NCBI RefSeq assembly: GCF_019402665.1
Contig: NZ_VSST01000034.1
Span: 62,001-126,000, forward strand
DNA: 64,000 nt
DNA from: Bradyrhizobium canariense
GTDB lineage: Bacteria > Pseudomonadota > Alphaproteobacteria > Rhizobiales > Xanthobacteraceae
Direction: 5' to 3'
This document shows, one piece after another, positions 27,406 through 35,269 of the stretch. The stretch's first letter is position 1; the number at the start of each line of letters is the position of its first letter. Under the pieces are notes generated by a model that searched no databases, was not told where the DNA came from, and was given only the letters and a program-made list of their open reading frames with translations. Made by a program: the position numbers and the translations under genes.

Positions 27406-27996
27406 CTAGATTGGCTGGAAGCCGAGGTCGCCGCGAATCCGGTTGAGAATGTAAGTCCCATCCCGGCTCGGCAAAATCCGCTCCAGATTGGCGCTGTCGA
27501 TCTTCACGCTGGCAAAGCGCGGCCCGGCGGAGACGTCGTGGACGGCTTTGGCGAAGGCCTCGACCCCGACCATGGTCGTCACGGACCGGCTATCCCCGAT
27601 GCCGCAGGCCTTGGCGACGCCGACGAGGTCGGCGGCCGCGGCGGTGTGGCTGGTCTGACCGCCGGTCTCGCCATAGGCTTCATTGTCGAGCACCGCGATC
27701 GAGAGGTTGGACGGCTTCTGGAGGCCGATGGTGGCAAGGCTGCCCATGCCCATCAGCATCTCGCCGTCGCCCGTGATGACCAGCACCGGCAACTTTGGCT
27801 GCGCCAGAGCGAGGCCCAACCCGATCATCGCCGCCCCGCCCATGCCGCCCCAGAGGTAGAAATTCCGGGCATGGTCGCCGGCCGCGAACATGTCGTTGGT
27901 GGAGGCGCCGAGGCCGCCGATCGCAACCACATCCTTGCGGTCCGCGAGAAGCGCGGACACCACTTGACGGCGGTCGAGGAGATTGGCCTTGCTCAT
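27406..27996 (-). CDS. TPP-dependent decarboxylase, C-terminal (TPP-binding) subunit; sulfo-/phosphonopyruvate decarboxylase beta-like
   Basis: 196-residue subunit carrying the TPP pyrophosphate/Mg2+ motif: VITGDGEMLMGMGSLATIG with the closing Asn in VLDNEAYGETGG, the spacing (GDG to N about 28 residues) expected for ThDP enzymes. The protein is only the C-terminal half of a typical single-chain ThDP decarboxylase; the other half is the overlapping upstream gene. The family includes ComE of sulfopyruvate decarboxylase and the C-terminal half of phosphonopyruvate decarboxylase. The two genes overlap by four bases, so a heteromer is likely. The 2-oxoacid substrate is not determined; no phosphonate or coenzyme M genes are nearby. 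Confidence 0.82.
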   Translation of the reverse strand: MSKANLLDRRQVVSALLADRKDVVAIGGLGASTNDMFAAGDHARNFYLWGGMGGAAMIGLGLALAQPKLPVLVITGDGEMLMGMGSLATIGLQKPSNLSIAVLDNEAYGETGGQTSHTAAAADLVGVAKACGIGDSRSVTTMVGVEAFAKAVHDVSAGPRFASVKIDSANLERILPSRDGTYILNRIRGDLGFQPI

Positions 27997-28547
27997 TTGG
28001 TGAAAACCTTGGCGCCGATCAGGCGCTGCGACAGCAGGACGGCGGTGGGCGTGAGGGCGTTATAGGCCTGCGCGGCCGCCGCCTCGAGCACGGCCGGCAC
28101 CTCAGCTGCGGTCGAAGCCCGCAGCACCTTGACACCCGAGAGCTCGAACACGCCCTGCGTGGTCGATCCCATCGGCACCTGCCACGGATTGAACTCGCCC
28201 CACTCGCCACGCATGGTCACCAGGGTGAGGAAGGGAAAGCGCAGGATCGGGATCAGCGACAGCATGTTGATGCAATTACCGACCCCGCTCGACTGCATCA
28301 GCAGCACGCCGCGCTGTCCGCCGGTCCAGGCGCCGGCGAGAAGCGCCACGCCCTCCTCCTCCGTCGTCAGCGGAATGCCGCGCATCGTGGACGATGCCAG
28401 CACGCGCTGGATCAGCTTTGAATGGCCGGCGTCGGGCACGTAGGGCACCTGCCGGACGTCGAAGCGTTGCAAGGTCGCGAAAATATCGTCGGGCCAATGA
28501 GTGCCGGAGTCGGCGGCGGTGTCGGCAGCGTCAGCGCGGGCGTGCAT
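27993..28547 (-). CDS. TPP-dependent decarboxylase, N-terminal (pyrimidine-binding) subunit; sulfo-/phosphonopyruvate decarboxylase alpha-like
   Basis: 184-residue partner of the preceding entry. The catalytic Glu that activates the TPP aminopyrimidine is in TTEEEGVALLAGAW, about residues 62-75, and MQSSGVGNCINML follows as expected. Together the two chains make one complete ThDP active site at their interface, as in ComD/ComE. The gene is first in the pair; the intergenic region ahead of it (28548-28654) is shared with the divergent cytochrome P450 gene. An Asp-rich leader (residues 1-20) is variable. The start at 28547 has no strong ribosome site, so a slightly shorter product is possible. 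Confidence 0.8.
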   Translation of the reverse strand: MHARADAADTAADSGTHWPDDIFATLQRFDVRQVPYVPDAGHSKLIQRVLASSTMRGIPLTTEEEGVALLAGAWTGGQRGVLLMQSSGVGNCINMLSLIPILRFPFLTLVTMRGEWGEFNPWQVPMGSTTQGVFELSGVKVLRASTAAEVPAVLEAAAAQAYNALTPTAVLLSQRLIGAKVFTK

Positions 28548-28654
28548 TTTCCTGTCCGGTCGGCTTGCAAATCACGGTTCGACTGTAGACGGTGAACCGA
28601 GCCGCTCAAAAGAGCGAATACAGCATATCGGATTCAACCGGCGAGTATGGCGGC

Positions 28655-29875
28655 ATGAACGCAAGTGCGAATGAACTGGCGGCCAGTTTCGATCTGGAGA
28701 AGCTGACGCCGGAATTCTACGACGATCCCTACCCGACCTATCGTGCACTGCGGGAGAACGAGCCGGTCAAGCGCCTACGCAACGGCACCGTGTTCCTGAC
28801 CCGCTATGACGATCTCGTCACGAGCTACAAGAACACAAAATCGTTCAGCTCGGACAAGAAGCGCGAGTTCGCACCGAAATACGGCGACACCCCGCTCTAC
28901 GAACACCACACCACGAGCCTCGTCTTCAACGATCCGCCGGCGCATACCCGCGTGCGGCGCCTGATCATGGGCGCGCTGTCGCCGCGCGCAATCGCCGGGA
29001 TGGAGCCTGATATCATCAAGCTGGTCGACGGTCTGCTCGATGCCATCGCCACCAAGGGCAGCTGCGAGCTGATCGAGGACTTCGCCGCCTCGATCCCCAT
29101 CGAGGTGATCGGCAATCTGCTCGACGTGCCCCATGACGAGCGCGCGCCGCTGCGCGACTGGTCGCTGGCAATCCTCGGTGCCCTCGAACCAGTGGTGTCA
29201 CCTAAAGTCGCTGCCCGCGGCAACAACGCGGTGACGGATTTCCTCGGCTACCTCCGAACGCTGGTCGCGCGCCGGCGCGAAAGGCCCGGCAATCCCGAGC
29301 GCGACGTGCTGACGCGCCTGATACAGGGTGAAGACAACGGCGAGCGGCTGACCGAGAAGGAGCTGCTGCACAACTGCATCTTCCTGCTCAATGCCGGCCA
29401 CGAGACCACCACCAATTTGATCGGCAACGGCCTCGTGGCGCTCGACCGCAATCCGGATCAGAAGCGGCGGCTGATCGACCACCCCGACCTCATCAAAACT
29501 GCGGTCGAAGAGACGCTGCGCTACGAGAGCTCGAACCAGCTCGGCAACCGCATGACCACGGAGCGGGTCGAGCTTGGCGGCGTCATGCTCGATGCCGGCA
29601 CGTCGATCACGCTGTGCATCGGAGCTGCCAACCGCGATCCGGCGCAGTTTCCCGACCCCGAGAGATTCGACATCGCGCGCACGCCGAACCGGCATCTCGC
29701 CTTCGCCACCGGTGCGCATCAATGCGCCGGCATGGCGCTGGCGCGGCTGGAAGGCGCCATCGCGGTCTCACGCTTCTTGGCGCGCTTCCCGAACTATGCC
29801 GTGAGCGGACAGCCGGTTAGGGGTGGACGGGTGCGGTTCCGCGGCTTTTTGAGCGTGCCGTGCGCGATCGACTGA
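28655..29875 (+). CDS. Cytochrome P450
   Basis: 406-residue soluble bacterial P450. The I-helix oxygen-activation motif is NAGHETTTN, the ExxR of the K-helix is EETLRYES, and the haem-binding loop is FATGAHQCAG with the thiolate Cys at residue 357. The N-terminus with FYDDPYPTYRALRENEPV is typical of soluble class I enzymes that need a ferredoxin and ferredoxin reductase. The ATG at 28655 is used; a GTG at 28592 would add 21 non-conserved residues. No ferredoxin gene adjoins it, although a rhodocoxin-reductase-like gene lies about 16 kb away at 46185. The substrate is unknown. Confidence 0.92.
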   Translation: MNASANELAASFDLEKLTPEFYDDPYPTYRALRENEPVKRLRNGTVFLTRYDDLVTSYKNTKSFSSDKKREFAPKYGDTPLYEHHTTSLVFNDPPAHTRVRRLIMGALSPRAIAGMEPDIIKLVDGLLDAIATKGSCELIEDFAASIPIEVIGNLLDVPHDERAPLRDWSLAILGALEPVVSPKVAARGNNAVTDFLGYLRTLVARRRERPGNPERDVLTRLIQGEDNGERLTEKELLHNCIFLLNAGHETTTNLIGNGLVALDRNPDQKRRLIDHPDLIKTAVEETLRYESSNQLGNRMTTERVELGGVMLDAGTSITLCIGAANRDPAQFPDPERFDIARTPNRHLAFATGAHQCAGMALARLEGAIAVSRFLARFPNYAVSGQPVRGGRVRFRGFLSVPCAID

Positions 29876-30037
29876 GGCCGGAAACAAAGATGTCGAAAAC
29901 AACCCCATGCACAGTAGAGGGCCGTCGGCGGAAGATTGCCTTATGGATCCGCATAACCATTTGACAAGGGGAGGCAAATCGACGGGAGCGCGCGCCTCGC
30001 CAACGGCCAATGCCGAAGCAGCAATGGAGTGACGAAG

Positions 30038-31252
30038 ATGAGCTCCTCGGTCATCGATTTCCTCGCAACCGAAGCACGCTTTGGCGCTCGCAACTACGAG
30101 CCGATCGGGGTCGTCCTGTCGCGCGGCGAAGGTGTCTGGGTGTGGGATACCGAGGGCAACCGTTATCTCGATTGCCTCTCGGCTTATTCGGCTCTCAACC
30201 AGGGCCACTGCCACCCGAAAATCCTGGCCGCGATGGTCGAACAGGCGAGCCGGCTTACATTGACCTCGCGCGCCTTTCACAACGACCAGCTCGCCCCGTT
30301 CTACGAAGAGATCGCGGCGTTGACCGGCTCGCACAAGGTGCTGCCGATGAACAGCGGCGCCGAGGCGGTCGAAAGCGCGATCAAGTCGGTGCGGAAATGG
30401 GGCTACGAGGTGAAAGGCGTGCCGGACGGCCAGGCCGAGATCATCGTCTGCACCAACAATTTCCACGGGCGCACGCTGGGCATCGTCGGTTTTTCAACCG
30501 AGCCCGAGACCCGCGCCCATTTTGGGCCGTTCGCGCCGGGCTTCAAGATTATCCCGTTCGGCGACGCCGCGGCGCTGGAAGAAGCGATCACGCAAAACAC
30601 CGTCGCCTTTCTGGTCGAGCCGATCCAGGGCGAAGCCGGTGTCATCATTCCTCCACCCGGCTATTTCACGGGGGTGCGCAAGCTCTGCACGGCCAACAAC
30701 GTCATGCTGGTGCTCGACGAGATCCAGACCGGGCTCGGCCGCACTGGCAAGCTGCTTGCCGAACAGCACGAAGGCGTCGAGGCTGACGTGACGCTGCTCG
30801 GCAAGGCCTTGTCCGGCGGCTTCTATCCGGTGTCGGCTGTGCTCTCGAACAACGACGTGCTCGGGACTTTGCGACCCGGGCAACACGGCTCAACCTTCGG
30901 CGGCAACCCGCTCGCCTGCGCGGTCGCGCGCGCGGCACTGCGCGTGCTGGTGGAAGAAGGCATGATCGAGAACGCAGCCACGCAAGGCGCGCGCTTTCTC
31001 GAAGGCTTGAAAGCCATCCGCGCCAACACGATCCGCGACGTGCGCGGCCGCGGCCTGATGCTGGCGGTCGAGCTGCATCCCGAAGCCGGCCGCGCGCGCC
31101 GCTACTGCGAGGCGCTCCAGGGCAAGGGCATCCTCGCCAAGGACACCCATGAGCACACCATCCGCATCGCCCCGCCGCTGGTGATCACCAGCGCTCAGGT
31201 CGACGGGGCACTGGAGCAGTTCGCGACGATCCTGACGCAGGATTTCTCCTAG
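30038..31252 (+). CDS. rocD: Ornithine aminotransferase (ornithine--oxo-acid transaminase)
   Basis: 404-residue PLP enzyme of class III aminotransferases that converts L-ornithine and 2-oxoglutarate to glutamate semialdehyde and glutamate, in arginine/ornithine catabolism and proline interconversion. Diagnostic OAT features are [16 protein letters not shown] near residue 50, [21 protein letters not shown], the Asp of [13 protein letters not shown] and the PLP Lys256 in [15 protein letters not shown]. Start 30038 has GGAG 8 bases upstream; GTG at 30029 is possible. It stands alone. A TTATG/CATAA inverted element and a TTGACA lie in the 162 bases upstream but give no clear promoter call. Confidence 0.92.
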   Translation: MSSSVIDFLATEARFGARNYEPIGVVLSRGEGVWVWDTEGNRYLDCLSAYSALNQGHCHPKILAAMVEQASRLTLTSRAFHNDQLAPFYEEIAALTGSHKVLPMNSGAEAVESAIKSVRKWGYEVKGVPDGQAEIIVCTNNFHGRTLGIVGFSTEPETRAHFGPFAPGFKIIPFGDAAALEEAITQNTVAFLVEPIQGEAGVIIPPPGYFTGVRKLCTANNVMLVLDEIQTGLGRTGKLLAEQHEGVEADVTLLGKALSGGFYPVSAVLSNNDVLGTLRPGQHGSTFGGNPLACAVARAALRVLVEEGMIENAATQGARFLEGLKAIRANTIRDVRGRGLMLAVELHPEAGRARRYCEALQGKGILAKDTHEHTIRIAPPLVITSAQVDGALEQFATILTQDFS

Positions 31253-31360
31253 AGCCTGCCTGCGTCGGAAGATCGCAATTGCCGGCTGCGACCAACGACG
31301 AACGATTCCGCCACCTGTGCGTTGAGAATTGTGGGCGATATCGAGCTGGGAGCGACGAGC

Positions 31361-33208
31361 ATGCTTCCGCATGGCGTTTGCCTGACGGCCTTTTTGGTTG
31401 GTGCCTCGATGCTGGCGGCGAGCGTCAGCGCGTCCGCTCAGGGACACGGAAGGGGTGGACCACCCGGGCCGGCCGCAGCGCCGGCAGTTCGGCCAGCCGC
31501 ACCACCTGCCATGGCCCGTCCGCCGGCGCCGCCGGCCATGGTGCGCCCCGCCGCCCCCGCATTCCATCCACCTTCCATGCCGCAGCGACCGGCCATGGCG
31601 CCGCATCCGGCGCCGCACCTCGCCTCACCGCCCCAGCGTCCGGCCCCCCACTTCGCTGCACCGCCGCGGGCTGCCCCGCACGTGGCGGCGCCGCGACCTG
31701 AATTCCATCGGGCGCCGCCTGCACCGCAACGTCCGGCCATGGGGCCGCGGCCGACGCCGCACATCGCCGCCCCCTTGCGCCCCAGCGGACCGCCAGCCGC
31801 GCGCGAGCGGCTGTCGCGACGGGAGCAGATCGATCAACGCGCGCAACAGCATCACCTGCAGATCCAGCAGCGCCAGCAGGTGGTGCAGCAGCGGCAGCGC
31901 GAGGTGCTGTCGCGCCAGACCGCGGAGCGCCAGACCCGAATCGATCGGCTGCAGCAGCGCGTGCAGCAATTGCAGTCGCAAAAGCCTGAAGGTGCGCGGG
32001 CGCAACGCCAGCAACAACGAATGCTCCAGACGCAAAACCGCTTGCTCCAGCGTGAGCAGCGTGTGCAGCAAACCGATCTGGCGCGCCAGCAGCGGCTGGG
32101 ACAGGCTCCCGCGGCAACTGCTGCAGCGGCTGCCGCAGGGCGAGCCGCCGGGCGCGGGCGATTTGCCGAGCGTTTCCGCGAGCAGGCCACTTCGCAAACC
32201 CAGGCGGCTCTCATCACCCGCCAGAGCGGCTGGGCGCCCCGGCAGGCCTGGCGCCACCGCCACCCCGCGGCCTTCGTGGCATGGCTTGGGCCGGTGTTCT
32301 GGCCCTACGCCTATTCCGACATTTTTGACTACACCTTCTGGTCCTATGCCTACGAGCCCGGCTATTGGGCGTACGCGTATGACGACTTCGTCGACACCGT
32401 GTTCTGGGGTGGTGACAGCCCCTATTCCGCCTATGCCAGCACCACCAACCCGTATGACTATCCGCAAGCCGGCGGAGGTTCCCGCGCTCCTCGAGGCGCC
32501 AGCGTGAGCCCCCAGACGCTGCGGCAATTGTGCGGCACACCGGACAAGGGCGTCACCGCCTGGCCGCTTGCCGATATCGCGCGGGCGGTACGGCCGACAC
32601 CGGAGCAACGCACGCTGCTCGACGAGCTGAAGACCGCGGCGGCCAACGCTGCCGGTGTGTTCAAGGATTCCTGCGCAGAGACGTATGCACTGACTCCACC
32701 CAGCCGCCTGCGCGCAATGATGAACCGCATCAGCGCGACGCTGGAAGCCGTCAAGATCGTGCGGCCGGCACTGGAGAATTTTTACAACTCACTCAGTGAC
32801 GAGCAGCAGGCGCGCTTCAACGCGCTCGGCCCCAATGTCGGCGAGCGCTCCCTGCCGCAGCAAGCCAGTGCCCAAACCACTGCCGACGGCTGCGGCGATC
32901 CGAAGTCCGGCTTGACCCAGTTACCGATCCAAAGGATCGAGGCAGTGCTGCACCCCGCAGGCAAGCAGAAGGAAGCGCTCGACCGCCTCAGCGAAGCGAC
33001 GGCCAAGGGCGTCGATCACCTGCAGGCGGCCTGCCCGAACGATGTACCGCTGACGCCGGTCGGACGGCTGGAAGCGATGCAGCACCGGCTCGAAGCCATG
33101 CTGACGGCCGCCAAGCTGGTCGAACCGACTCTTGACGAGTTCTATGCCACGCTGAGCAGCGAGCAGAAGGCACGCTTCAACGCGCTGGAACAGGTCGCAA
33201 GCCCGTGA
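31361..33208 (+). CDS. Exported Pro/Ala- and Gln/Arg-rich protein with two LTxxQ-type (Spy/CpxP-like) domains
   Basis: 615-residue exported protein. Residues 1-27 are a signal peptide (VCLTAFLVGASMLAASVSASAQ). Residues about 30-165 are low-complexity Pro/Ala/Met. Residues about 165-260 are rich in Gln and Arg and probably a coiled coil (QQRQQVVQQRQREVLSRQ). An aromatic stretch follows (FWPYAYSDIFDYTFWSYAYE). The C-terminus carries two tandem repeats of about 100 residues, each ending in an LTxxQ-like motif: LSDEQQARFNAL and LSSEQKARFNAL, as in Spy-type periplasmic chaperone-like proteins. GGGAG precedes the ATG. A mutated copy of its last 18 codons lies 1.1 kb downstream. Function is unproven; a periplasmic stress or envelope role is the family-based guess. 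Confidence 0.8.
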   Translation: MLPHGVCLTAFLVGASMLAASVSASAQGHGRGGPPGPAAAPAVRPAAPPAMARPPAPPAMVRPAAPAFHPPSMPQRPAMAPHPAPHLASPPQRPAPHFAAPPRAAPHVAAPRPEFHRAPPAPQRPAMGPRPTPHIAAPLRPSGPPAARERLSRREQIDQRAQQHHLQIQQRQQVVQQRQREVLSRQTAERQTRIDRLQQRVQQLQSQKPEGARAQRQQQRMLQTQNRLLQREQRVQQTDLARQQRLGQAPAATAAAAAAGRAAGRGRFAERFREQATSQTQAALITRQSGWAPRQAWRHRHPAAFVAWLGPVFWPYAYSDIFDYTFWSYAYEPGYWAYAYDDFVDTVFWGGDSPYSAYASTTNPYDYPQAGGGSRAPRGASVSPQTLRQLCGTPDKGVTAWPLADIARAVRPTPEQRTLLDELKTAAANAAGVFKDSCAETYALTPPSRLRAMMNRISATLEAVKIVRPALENFYNSLSDEQQARFNALGPNVGERSLPQQASAQTTADGCGDPKSGLTQLPIQRIEAVLHPAGKQKEALDRLSEATAKGVDHLQAACPNDVPLTPVGRLEAMQHRLEAMLTAAKLVEPTLDEFYATLSSEQKARFNALEQVASP

Positions 33209-33386
33209 GGACGAGGTCGCGTTCTCTCGGCATTCTCTCGTGGCCATTTGCGCAGCAGCCGAACGACGTGGTGTGACCGCAATCGCCCTGCCCTGCTTCA
33301 CAGCTCGACGAGAGCATGCGTGTCCAGGCCACTTCTCTCTGTGAGACGTGCGGTGGCGGAATGCAAACGACAGCCTTGCTCCGTCC

Positions 33387-33619
33387 TCACGTGGCCGAAA
33401 TCGCCTTCGGTCCAGCGTCATTCGTGTTTGTGATTGATCGAGGCCGCTCTATCTCATTCGAGCTAATGGCGTTGCATTGTTGGAAGTAGGAAGACAGCTC
33501 AAGATGGGCCAGGTGATCCCAGTATTCTGCTTCTGCGAGCAGCTTGCATTTATGCTGTTGTACGCGGCCTGTTGCCGGCACAGCGAACTTATCGCACGCA
33601 AGCGTCGCACCTTCTCCAT
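33387..33619 (-). pseudogene. Small helical protein gene broken by a frameshift
   Basis: An ATG at 33619 is preceded by GGGAGGG at 6 bases, a better ribosome site than most genes here. It opens MEKVRRLRAISSLCRQQAAYN, after which the frame turns Ser/Cys-rich. In the next frame the DNA then reads KLLAEAEYWDHLAHLELSSYF, a Leu/Ala/Glu helical pattern that continues the first part naturally. The joint lies near 33550-33560. Together they look like one of the roughly 55-60-residue hypothetical proteins common in Bradyrhizobium (recalled, not searched). The second frame ends at 33387. A sequencing error is the alternative. Confidence 0.5.
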
Positions 33620-33783
33620 TGCGAACCCTCCCTTCACGCTTGTTTGCTTACAAGCGCATTTGGGTTGTCACAGCTTCGCAGATTGAATTGACGAGTGACA
33701 TCCCGGTGTTTGACGGTCATCGATGATAGCGCAATCGTTTGACTTTTCACCGAATAGCAAGGCGAACGATGCGGGGCAGCAAC

Positions 33784-33809
33784 AAGGGCTGCGAAGAATG
33801 ACAGCCCTT
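33784..33809. other. Hairpin with 8-bp arms
   Basis: AAGGGCTG (33784-33791) and CAGCCCTT (33802-33809) pair perfectly around a 10-base loop. No T-run follows on either strand. It lies in the gene-poor region; role unknown. Confidence 0.35.
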
Positions 33810-33873
33810 CGGTCTGCGCTCTAGGCACACATCAGCAAAGCGCGCATCGGACGATAGGTCGCCGGCGCGTTCC

Positions 33874-33905
33874 ATTTAGGACTGAAATTATTTAGGACTG
33901 AAATT
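33874..33905. repeat. Perfect tandem duplication of a 16-mer
   Basis: ATTTAGGACTGAAATT occurs twice back to back (33874-33889 and 33890-33905) with no mismatch. It is AT-rich and atypical for the window, consistent with a recent slippage event or a footprint within the scar region. Confidence 0.85.
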
Positions 33906-34008
33906 TTAATAGTGAGCGGCCCTTCCTGGATGTGGTTAGCTCGTGACCAGACCGGACCGGACAAAAAATTTGATCCCAAAACTATTTGGTCCCGGCCCAT
34001 TGGACTGC

Positions 34009-34031
34009 AAGACCGCGTTCGTGCGGTCTTT
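34009..34031 (+). terminator. Terminator-like hairpin with short T-run
   Basis: AAGACCGC (34009-34016), loop GTTCGT, GCGGTCTT (34023-34030), then T, CC, TT. The 8-bp GC-rich stem followed by T residues resembles a rho-independent terminator on the plus strand, yet no intact plus-strand gene ends just upstream. It may end a small RNA or be a relic. Confidence 0.4.
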
Positions 34032-34108
34032 CCTTACAACCGCAATAAAATCAGCCGCGTCCGACCACGCCGAGGCCTTTGGCAAAAGTGGCCAGCCTTA
34101 CCACGCAC

Positions 34109-34140
34109 AATGGCCCCGACGATTGCACGTCGGGGCCATT
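34109..34140. other. Strong hairpin, 13-bp perfect stem
   Basis: Arms 34109-34121 and 34128-34140 (AATGGCCCCGACG and its complement) around a 6-base loop. The stem is very stable but no T-run follows on the plus strand (CAAGATCG). It could be part of a structured RNA, a protein-bound palindrome, or a repeat-element relic. Confidence 0.5.
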
Positions 34141-34321
34141 CAAGATCGTCAGGCAGGGTACATCCGTCGTGCCTGCCGATCGTTGATGCCACCAATTACC
34201 TCATCCGATCTGGCGCAGACTGTGGCGCGGCTGCGGCATCGGGGTGGTGATATTCTGCCTGAAAGCTGAAGGCTGTCCACCTCTCGTTGGTACTACTCCC
34301 AACTAGTTCGCTGCTCTGCAG

Positions 34322-34387
34322 GAGTTTGTGCGGAGCACCGAGCAGAAGGCGCGCTTCAACAGGCTGCAGCAGGTAGCAAGCCCGTGA
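34322..34387 (+). pseudogene. Degenerate duplicate of the 3' end of the LTxxQ-domain gene
   Basis: The frame reads EFVRSTEQKARFNRLQQVAS-P-stop, against EFYATLSSEQKARFNALEQVASP-stop at the end of the gene at 31361-33208. Over the last 18 codons I count 7 base differences in 54, and two codons are missing just before. No start or upstream portion of the gene survives, so this is a non-functional remnant of a second copy or of a rearrangement. Confidence 0.8.
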
Positions 34388-34405
34388 GACCAGCGTTCGT
34401 TAAAG

Positions 34406-35269
34406 CTACACCACCGTCTTGTGCCGCGCGATGCAGGTTTGCAGCACCTCATCCATCGGTTTCCTCCACCAGTCGTTGGAGAAGATTTCGATCTCCGAAT
34501 AGCCGGCAAAGCCCTGCGCTTCGACCGCTTCGCGCACCGATTTGATGTCGATCACGCCGTCGCCCATCATGCCGCGGTCGTTGAGAATGTCCCTGGTCGG
34601 CACCAGCCAGTCGCAGACATGGAAGGCAAGCAGGCGATCTCGGCCGGCGCGCGCGATCTGCCCCATCAGCTCCGGATCCCACCAGATGTGATAGACGTCG
34701 AGCGCGACGCCGAGCATGCCGCTGCGATCAGGGTCGAGCCGGTCGCAGATGTCGAGCGCCTGCTTCGTGGTGTTGACGCAGGCGCGGTCCGCGGCATAGG
34801 CCGGATGCAGCGGCTCGATCGCCAGCGGCAGCTTGGCCTGTTTGGCGTAATCGAGCATTTCGGCGAGCGCTTCCTCGACCTGCGTCCGCGCGCCGGCGAT
34901 GTCCTTCGACGCCTCGCTGCCCGGCCGCGAATATTGCGGCAGGCCGCCGACGACGAGAACGATGCAGGGGGCTCCCAGCGCCTTGGCTTCGTCGACGCAG
35001 CGCCGGTTGTCGTCGCGCACCTCGCTCCGGCGCGATGCGTCGGAGGTGAACATGCCGCCACGGCAATAGCCCGACAGGTCGAGACCGGCATCGCGCACCG
35101 CACGCGCGGCGCGCTCGAGGCCGACGGCTGCGACCTGGTCACGCCAGGGATCGATGGCGCGGATGCCGTGCCTGGCACAGGCGTCGATGATCTCGACGAG
35201 ATCAGCCTGCTTGCGGATTGTCGCCGTGTTGAGCGACAGCCAGCGATGGTCGGACGAAAAATCACGCAT
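34406..35269 (-). CDS. Sugar phosphate isomerase/epimerase family protein (xylose isomerase-like TIM barrel)
   Basis: 287-residue TIM-barrel protein of the AP-endonuclease-2/xylose isomerase-like superfamily, which isomerises or epimerises keto sugars and related acids using a divalent metal. The expected ligands appear in order: Glu in LAIEPLHP, Asp in VALDVYHIWWD, His in LLAFHVCDW and Glu in YSEIEIFS near the C-terminus. The N-terminus lacks a signal peptide. Its ATG shares a base with the stop of the upstream DUF993 gene (TGATG), making it the last gene of the seven-gene catabolic operon that begins at 41855. Substrate unknown. Confidence 0.88.
   Translation of the reverse strand: MRDFSSDHRWLSLNTATIRKQADLVEIIDACARHGIRAIDPWRDQVAAVGLERAARAVRDAGLDLSGYCRGGMFTSDASRRSEVRDDNRRCVDEAKALGAPCIVLVVGGLPQYSRPGSEASKDIAGARTQVEEALAEMLDYAKQAKLPLAIEPLHPAYAADRACVNTTKQALDICDRLDPDRSGMLGVALDVYHIWWDPELMGQIARAGRDRLLAFHVCDWLVPTRDILNDRGMMGDGVIDIKSVREAVEAQGFAGYSEIEIFSNDWWRKPMDEVLQTCIARHKTVV

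Larger units (their letters stand above)
33209..34405. other. 1.2-kb gene-poor, AT-richer scar region
   Basis: No intact gene is convincing here. Base composition is visibly less GC-rich than both flanks. Contents: a frameshifted small minus-strand gene (33387-33619), a hairpin at 33784-33809, a perfect tandem 16-mer at 33874-33905, two strong hairpins at 34009-34031 and 34109-34140, and a degenerate copy of the upstream gene's 3' end at 34322-34387. Short open frames around 33.9-34.25 kb lack ribosome sites and coding character. The picture is of decayed or rearranged DNA. Confidence 0.7.

Noticed and set aside
28575-28599. CGGTTC/GAACCG inverted repeat upstream of the P450 gene
   Set aside because: Only 6-base arms with a 13-base spacer in a GC-rich region; too weak to call an operator.
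29947-29962. TTATG...CATAA inverted repeat upstream of ornithine aminotransferase as an Lrp-type site
   Set aside because: Arms of five bases and no second site; arginine/ornithine control is plausible but this motif alone does not support it.
33477-33726. Plus-strand short frames (60-69 codons) over the frameshifted small gene
   Set aside because: The minus strand has the strong GGGAGGG ribosome site and a helical protein pattern; the plus-strand frames are Cys/Ser-rich without support.
33936-34035. Possible tRNA-like sequence (GGTTAGCTCG near 33944)
   Set aside because: No T-loop GGTTCGA, acceptor stem or anticodon arm could be folded.
33912-34269. Two overlapping plus-strand frames of 108-112 codons in the scar region
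   Set aside because: No ribosome site, they run through two strong hairpins, and the composition is unlike neighbouring genes; likely non-coding.
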